Source: an uncultured Solirubrobacteraceae bacterium (GTDB taxonomy: Bacteria; Actinomycetota; Thermoleophilia; Solirubrobacterales; Solirubrobacteraceae). Taken from it: a stretch of DNA of 10,059 nt. The stretch spans positions 1 to 10,059 of the forward strand of contig CATPAX010000179.1 in NCBI GenBank assembly GCA_955652215.1, in the 5' to 3' direction. Positions 6,958-10,059 of the stretch are shown here, piece by piece; the first letter of the stretch is position 1, and each line of letters opens with the position of its first letter. The position numbers and the translations under genes are program-made. The notes beneath the pieces were generated by a model, which was given only the letters and a program-made list of their open reading frames with translations, was not told the origin of the DNA and made no database searches.

Positions 6958-6964
6958 TGGCGCG

Positions 6965-7393
6965 ATGAATCTCGCACCCGAGCCCCACGGCCTAGCAGAG
7001 GAGATGTTCGCGGCCGATCAGGCCTCGCAGCGTCTGGGCATCGCGATCGAGGAGCTGACGCCGGGGCGCGCGGTCGCGAGCATGCGGATCACCGATGCGA
7101 TGATCAATGGCCATGGGATCGCCCACGGCGGCTATGTCTTCCTGCTCGCCGACACGGCGTTCGCCCTGGCCTGTAACTCCCATGGCGAGCGCACCGTCGC
7201 GCGCTCTTGCGAGATCGTATTCCTGCGGGCAGCGCGCGAGGGCGAGGTCCTACGGGCGACCGCTGTGCAGCGAAGCCAGGCAGGTCGCAGCGGCGTGTAC
7301 GACGTGACTGTGGCGCGAAGAGCCGATGAGGTGGTCGCCGAGTTCAGGGGACAGAGCGCGGCGACGCGCAGCACCGACCGCGTGGGCGAGTAG
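6965..7393 (+). CDS. paaI: PaaI-type hotdog thioesterase
   Basis: A 142-residue hotdog-fold acyl-CoA thioesterase, the same size as E. coli PaaI (140). PaaI hydrolyses phenylacetyl-CoA derivatives, notably ring-hydroxylated or epoxide dead-end products, and recovers CoA for the cell. The signature is Asn-Gly-His-Gly-Ile-Ala-His-Gly-Gly at 48-56, then Leu-Ala-Asp63-Thr-Ala-Phe and Ala-Cys-Asn-Ser. Asp63 corresponds to the catalytic Asp of E. coli PaaI. Further matches are Phe-Leu-Arg near 87 and Gly-Val-Tyr-Asp-Val near 110. ATG 6965 gives the family's normal N-terminus. No Shine-Dalgarno is present, and the message may be leaderless. It is the first gene of the rightward set, divergent from paaN, and ends 14 nt before the thiolase start. 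Confidence 0.92.
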   Translation: MNLAPEPHGLAEEMFAADQASQRLGIAIEELTPGRAVASMRITDAMINGHGIAHGGYVFLLADTAFALACNSHGERTVARSCEIVFLRAAREGEVLRATAVQRSQAGRSGVYDVTVARRADEVVAEFRGQSAATRSTDRVGE

Positions 7394-7407
7394 AGCGTGG
7401 AGGCGCG

Positions 7408-8610
7408 ATGAGCGACGCGTATCTCGTTGGCGGGGTGCGAACACCGGTTGGTCGCTATGGCGGTGCGCTGGCGGCGGTCCGTCCCGACGACCTGGCGGCG
7501 CACGTCATCCGCGAGTTGGTGGCCCGTTTTCCAGGGCTCGACCCTGAGCGGGTGGACGACGTCATCCTTGGTTGCGCAAATCAGGCCGGGGAGGACAACC
7601 GCAATGTCGCGCGCATGGCAGCGCTGATCGCGGGCCTGCCCGAGTCGGTGCCGGGAGCGACGGTGAACAGGCTGTGCGCCTCGGGAATGGAGGCTGTCCT
7701 GAACGCCGCTCGTCAGATCAAGCTCGGGGAAGCCGGGGTCGTGATCGCCGGCGGCGTCGAGAGCATGAGCCGGGCGCCGTTCGTAATGGGCAAAGCCGAG
7801 CAACCCTTCAGCCGTGAGGCCGAGATCTTCGACACGACGATCGGCTGGCGCTTCGTCAATCCCGTTCTGGCCTCGGAGGTAGGGACTGATTCGATGCCGG
7901 AGACGGCCGAGAACGTCGCCAGCGACTTCAACGTCTCACGTGAGGACCAAGACGGGTTCGCGCTGCGCTCTCAGCAGCGTGCGGCCCGCGCGATCGAGAG
8001 TGGTCGCTTCGCGGCCGAGATAGCTCCAGTCTCAGTGCCACAGCGCCGCGCGGAGCCACGCTTGGTCGACCGCGACGAGCATCCTCGCGAGACCTCGCTC
8101 GAGCGCCTCGCCGCGTTGCCGGCTCCGTTTCGCTCGGGTGGGACCGTCACCGCGGGCAACTCGTCTGGGGTCAACGACGGGGCTGCCGCGCTCCTGATCG
8201 CCTCGGAAGCGGTGGTCGAAGAGCTGGGGGTGCAGCCGCTGGCGAAAATTGCCGGCGGCGCTGCCTCCGGGGTCGCGCCGCGGGTGATGGGCATCGGCCC
8301 CGTCCCGGCCACCCGGAAGCTGCTGGCCCGGCTCGGGCTGTCGATCGCCGAGTTCGATGTGGTCGAGCTGAACGAGGCTTTTGCCGCGCAGTCGCTCGCC
8401 GTCCTGCGCGAGCTTGGCCTTCCCGACCACGCCGAGCACGTGAACCCGAACGGTGGGGCGATCGCGCTCGGGCACCCGCTCGGAATGAGCGGCGCACGGC
8501 TGCTCCTGACCGCGGCGCTCGAGCTCAGGGAGCGCGCCGGTAACCGTGCGCTCTGCACGATGTGTGTCGGCGTCGGGCAGGGCGTCGCCGCGGCAATCCA
8601 GGCGGCGTGA
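7408..8610 (+). CDS. paaJ: PaaJ/PcaF-type beta-ketoadipyl-CoA thiolase
   Basis: A 400-residue thiolase, matching E. coli PaaJ in length and over long blocks (for example [12 protein letters not shown] near residue 55). It cleaves 3-oxoadipyl-CoA to acetyl-CoA and succinyl-CoA, and in the paa pathway also 3-oxo-5,6-dehydrosuberyl-CoA. The catalytic residues are present: nucleophile Cys90 in Asn-Arg-Leu-Cys-Ala-Ser-Gly, Asn322-Glu-Ala-Phe, His356 in Ala-Leu-Gly-His-Pro-Leu-Gly, and Cys386 in Met-Cys-Val-Gly-Val-Gly-Gln-Gly. GGAGG (7399-7403) lies 4 nt before the ATG. The stop shares one base with the next ATG (TGATG), tying it to the regulator downstream. PcaF (beta-ketoadipate pathway) is nearly indistinguishable by sequence; the paa context favours PaaJ. 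Confidence 0.93.
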   Translation: MSDAYLVGGVRTPVGRYGGALAAVRPDDLAAHVIRELVARFPGLDPERVDDVILGCANQAGEDNRNVARMAALIAGLPESVPGATVNRLCASGMEAVLNAARQIKLGEAGVVIAGGVESMSRAPFVMGKAEQPFSREAEIFDTTIGWRFVNPVLASEVGTDSMPETAENVASDFNVSREDQDGFALRSQQRAARAIESGRFAAEIAPVSVPQRRAEPRLVDRDEHPRETSLERLAALPAPFRSGGTVTAGNSSGVNDGAAALLIASEAVVEELGVQPLAKIAGGAASGVAPRVMGIGPVPATRKLLARLGLSIAEFDVVELNEAFAAQSLAVLRELGLPDHAEHVNPNGGAIALGHPLGMSGARLLLTAALELRERAGNRALCTMCVGVGQGVAAAIQAA

Positions 8611-9218
8611 TGGAGGCCTCCGCCGCGAGTACCAGGGATCGTCTGTCGACCGAGGCCGCACGGCTGTTCGCGCAGCGCGGTTATCACGGCACCTCGATCG
8701 GCGACCTCGCTGCGGCACTTGGGATCCAGAAGGCATCCGTGTATTCGCACATCAAGGGCAAGGAGGACCTGCTGGCCGAGATCGCACTCGCCGGCGCCGA
8801 GGCGTTCCACGGGGCGCTCGACGCCGTGCCCGAGGCACACCCGGGGCAACGCCTGCGCCTGGCGCTGCGCGCGCACCTCGGCGTCGTCGACCAGCAGCTC
8901 GAGGTCGCGACGGTGTTCCTCAATGAATGGCGCTACCTGTCCGGGCCGGTACGGGAGCGGTTCCTGGCCGAGCGTCACCACTATGAGCGGCGGATTCGTC
9001 GCCTGTTCGAGGAAGCCGTCGCAGCGGGAGCGCTGCGAGGCGACCTCGATGTCCGTCACGCGGTGCTGGCTTTCCTGTCCATCGGAAACTGGGCCTACAC
9101 CTGGATGGCGCACTCGATCGACGTGGATCGTGAGGCCGAGGCGTTCTGGTCGCTGCTGGTCGAGGGCGCCGGTGGCGATAGACTGCCTGCCGACCGATCG
9201 GTAGCGAGAGGAGTCTGA
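8610..9218 (+). CDS. TetR-family regulator, probable repressor of the paa genes
   Basis: A 202-residue TetR/AcrR-family regulator. The N-terminal helix-turn-helix covers about residues 10-55: Ala-Ala-Arg-Leu-Phe, Gly-Tyr-His-Gly-Thr-Ser-Ile, Leu-Ala-Ala-Ala-Leu-Gly-Ile, and the recognition helix Lys-Ala-Ser-Val-Tyr-Ser-His, followed by Lys-Glu-Asp-Leu-Leu. The rest is helical and presumably binds an acyl-CoA such as phenylacetyl-CoA. It lies in the paa set, overlapping the thiolase stop by one base (ATG 8610; GTG 8607 is an alternative). Two near-identical palindromes, one before paaI/paaN and one within its own last codons, are its likely operators. I infer the same role as TetR-type PaaR of Thermus and Corynebacterium; orthology to either is unproven. 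The end carries the crotonase promoter/operator region, 1 nt before the next ATG. Confidence 0.85.
   Translation: MEASAASTRDRLSTEAARLFAQRGYHGTSIGDLAAALGIQKASVYSHIKGKEDLLAEIALAGAEAFHGALDAVPEAHPGQRLRLALRAHLGVVDQQLEVATVFLNEWRYLSGPVRERFLAERHHYERRIRRLFEEAVAAGALRGDLDVRHAVLAFLSIGNWAYTWMAHSIDVDREAEAFWSLLVEGAGGDRLPADRSVARGV
9190..9205. promoter_or_regulatory. Candidate TetR-family (PaaR-like) operator, copy 2
   Basis: The 16-bp element CCGACCGATCGGTAGC differs from the 6940-6955 copy at a single central base. Its core ACCGATCGGT is a perfect 10-bp palindrome. It lies within the coding sequence of the TetR gene (across the Ala-Asp-Arg-Ser-Val codons near the C-terminus), 14 nt before the crotonase ATG. 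This suggests that paaF and genes beyond have their own regulated promoter inside the regulator gene. Confidence 0.65.
9209..9213 (+). promoter_or_regulatory. Ribosome binding site of the first crotonase
   Basis: AGGAG lies 6 nt before ATG 9220 and 4 nt after the end of the operator. It supports this start over later in-frame Met codons. Confidence 0.7.
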
Positions 9219-9219
9219 G

Positions 9220-10029
9220 ATGTCCGCAGTGCAGTCCGCCGCAGCCACATCGGAGCAAGCTTCACCGGTCGTGCTGGTCGAGCGTGATCAGCCGATCGCG
9301 ACCGTGACGATGAATCGCCCGGAGCAACTGAACGCGCTCTCGAACGAGCTGATGACCGGCCTGGTGGAGGCGATCAGGGAGCTCGATCGGGACCGGGAGA
9401 TCCGTGCGATCGTGCTCACCGGCTCCGAGCGAGCGTTCGCGGCCGGAGCCGACATCAAGGAAATGTCCTCTCTGTCAGCCATCGAGTTCGCCTTCGGCGC
9501 CCGGATCGAGCAGTGGGATGCACTCCGCGCGGTTCGGACTCCGCTGATCGCCGCGGTCTCAGGGCACTGCCTGGGAGGCGGTTGCGAGCTCGCGATGATC
9601 TGCGACATCCTGATCGCATCTGAGACGGCGAGCTTCGGGCAGCCCGAGACGGGCGTCGGGATCATTCCCGGGGCGGGCGGAACCCAGCGGCTGGTTCGGG
9701 CCATCGGGAAGGCCAAGGCGATGGATGTGATCCTCTCCGGGCGCACGCTCAGCGCCGTCGAGGCTGAGCGCGCCGGACTGGTGTCGAGAGTCGTGACAAG
9801 CGAGATGTACCTGCGGGAGGCGCAAGCGCTCGCCCGTGCGGTCTCTTCGCGCGCGCCGATCGCCCAGCGGCTGGCCAAGGAGGCAGTTGACAGGGCCGCC
9901 GACATGGGGCTGGCCGATGGGCTGGCTTTCGAGCGCAAGTCGCTGTACCTCGCGTTCGCCTCCGAGGATGCCCAGGAGGGACTGTCCGCTTTCAGCCAGC
10001 GAAGGAGGCCGCAGTGGTCCTGGAGGTAG
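9220..10029 (+). CDS. paaF: Enoyl-CoA hydratase/isomerase (crotonase) of the phenylacetate pathway
   Basis: A 269-residue crotonase. The oxyanion-hole region is Ala-Gly-Ala-Asp-Ile-Lys at 75-80 and Gly-His-Cys-Leu-Gly-Gly-Gly at 115-121. Both acid/base glutamates of true enoyl-CoA hydratases are present: Glu123 in Gly-Cys-Glu-Leu-Ala-Met and Glu143 in Gly-Gln-Pro-Glu (rat Glu144/Glu164). Having both favours hydration of 2,3-dehydroadipyl-CoA (PaaF) over the isomerase PaaG, so I give paaF with moderate certainty. It has about 15 more N-terminal residues than E. coli PaaF (255). The start is supported by AGGAG 6 nt upstream, and it begins 1 nt after the TetR stop. The C-terminus (Arg-Arg-Arg-Pro-Gln-Trp) keeps the basic family ending. 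Its last 16 bases overlap the next gene. Confidence 0.88.
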   Translation: MSAVQSAAATSEQASPVVLVERDQPIATVTMNRPEQLNALSNELMTGLVEAIRELDRDREIRAIVLTGSERAFAAGADIKEMSSLSAIEFAFGARIEQWDALRAVRTPLIAAVSGHCLGGGCELAMICDILIASETASFGQPETGVGIIPGAGGTQRLVRAIGKAKAMDVILSGRTLSAVEAERAGLVSRVVTSEMYLREAQALARAVSSRAPIAQRLAKEAVDRAADMGLADGLAFERKSLYLAFASEDAQEGLSAFSQRRRPQWSWR

Positions 10030-10059
10030 CGCAGACCGACGGGGTACTCGAGCTGACGC
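10014..10059 (+). CDS. Start of a second crotonase-like gene (3' end outside window)
   Basis: Only 15 codons are visible, from GTG 10014 ([15 protein letters not shown]). GGAGG at 10004-10008, 5 nt upstream, supports the start. The gene overlaps the end of the preceding crotonase by 16 nt. The pattern of a short strand, Asp-Gly-Val, then Leu-Glu-Leu-Thr is how crotonase proteins begin, usually continuing to Asn-Arg-Pro. By context it would be PaaG, the 1,2-epoxyphenylacetyl-CoA isomerase. That is an inference from a very short piece. Confidence 0.55.
   Translation, partial: MVLEVAQTDGVLELT

Larger units (their letters stand above)
6894..6964. promoter_or_regulatory. Divergent promoter region between paaN and paaI
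   Basis: This 71-bp gap separates the two start codons and must hold promoters for both the leftward paaNABCDE operon and the rightward thioesterase set. It is locally more A/T-rich (about 6921-6935) than the genes. The paaN Shine-Dalgarno (AGGAG, 6902-6906) is at its left end. A candidate operator (6940-6955) and a candidate -10 for the rightward promoter (6952-6957) are at its right end. On the minus strand, TATTCT near 6925-6930 is a possible paaN -10, with no good -35. Confidence 0.6.

Noticed and set aside
6894..6977. 28-residue N-terminal extension of PaaN
   Set aside because: It would cover the operator and overlap the start of divergent paaI. AGGAG 8 nt before ATG 6893 gives a better start.
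7376..7389. A third operator copy near the end of paaI (CGACCG at 7376)
   Set aside because: Only the left arm matches; there is no CGGT arm. It is a chance half-site in coding sequence.
7971..9248. Minus-strand reading frame of 425 codons opposite the thiolase and TetR genes
   Set aside because: It runs antisense to two well-recognised genes, with low-complexity Ser/Arg/Ala composition and no motif.
10001..10029. Possible frameshift at the end of the first crotonase
   Set aside because: The unusual Trp-Ser-Trp-Arg ending comes from overlap with the next gene's start. Length and the Arg-Arg-Arg-Pro-Gln ending are normal for the family, and GGAGG plus GTG explain the second frame.
1..10059. 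tRNA/rRNA genes, CRISPR arrays, insertion sequences, phage or defence genes
   Set aside because: I found no cloverleaf, spaced repeats, transposase motif or terminal inverted repeats. Nearly all the DNA is explained by catabolic genes.

Overview
The window is high in G+C, with many GTG starts and genes packed end to start. It looks like an actinobacterial chromosome. The secreted DUF11-plus-PASTA protein near the left edge, with a Cys-Val-Val-Pro-Lys PASTA start and a basic tail, is a style I associate with Thermoleophilia/Solirubrobacterales. That placement is an inference, not something the sequence proves. I see no mobile elements, RNA genes or CRISPR arrays.

Left edge (1-1543, + strand). 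The window opens in the last 91 codons of a homogentisate 1,2-dioxygenase gene (hmgA). A 95-bp gap follows, then a 377-residue exported protein with a signal peptide, a DUF11 domain and one PASTA domain. This protein has no obvious tie to aromatic catabolism. A 37-bp gap separates it from the convergent paa operon.

Centre (1544-6893, - strand). Six genes read leftward in the order paaN, paaA, paaB, paaC, paaD, paaE, and all five junctions overlap by 1-4 nt. PaaA, PaaB, PaaC and PaaE form the phenylacetyl-CoA 1,2-epoxidase: a di-iron oxygenase core plus an FAD/2Fe-2S reductase. PaaD is the DUF59/MIP18-type accessory protein. PaaN is a stand-alone aldehyde dehydrogenase that lacks the hydratase domain of E. 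coli PaaZ.

Right (6965-10059, + strand). A divergent set begins with a PaaI-type thioesterase. It is followed by a PaaJ-type beta-ketothiolase, a TetR-family regulator, a crotonase of the PaaF/PaaG type, and the first 15 codons of what looks like a second crotonase.

How they work together. Phenylacetyl-CoA is epoxidised by PaaABC(D)E. The epoxide is isomerised to oxepin-CoA and the ring is opened. The semialdehyde is oxidised (PaaN) and the chain is beta-oxidised (crotonases, PaaJ thiolase) to acetyl-CoA and succinyl-CoA. PaaI can release CoA from dead-end thioesters. The CoA ligase (PaaK) and 3-hydroxyacyl-CoA dehydrogenase (PaaH) are not in the window.

The best new signal is regulatory. 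A 16-bp element, identical at 15 of 16 positions, occurs twice. One copy (6940-6955) lies in the 71-bp divergent promoter region between paaN and paaI. The other (9190-9205) lies inside the last codons of the TetR gene, just before the crotonase. I interpret these as operators of the TetR protein encoded between them. The thioesterase gene also appears to be leaderless. I found no convincing undescribed multi-gene system.
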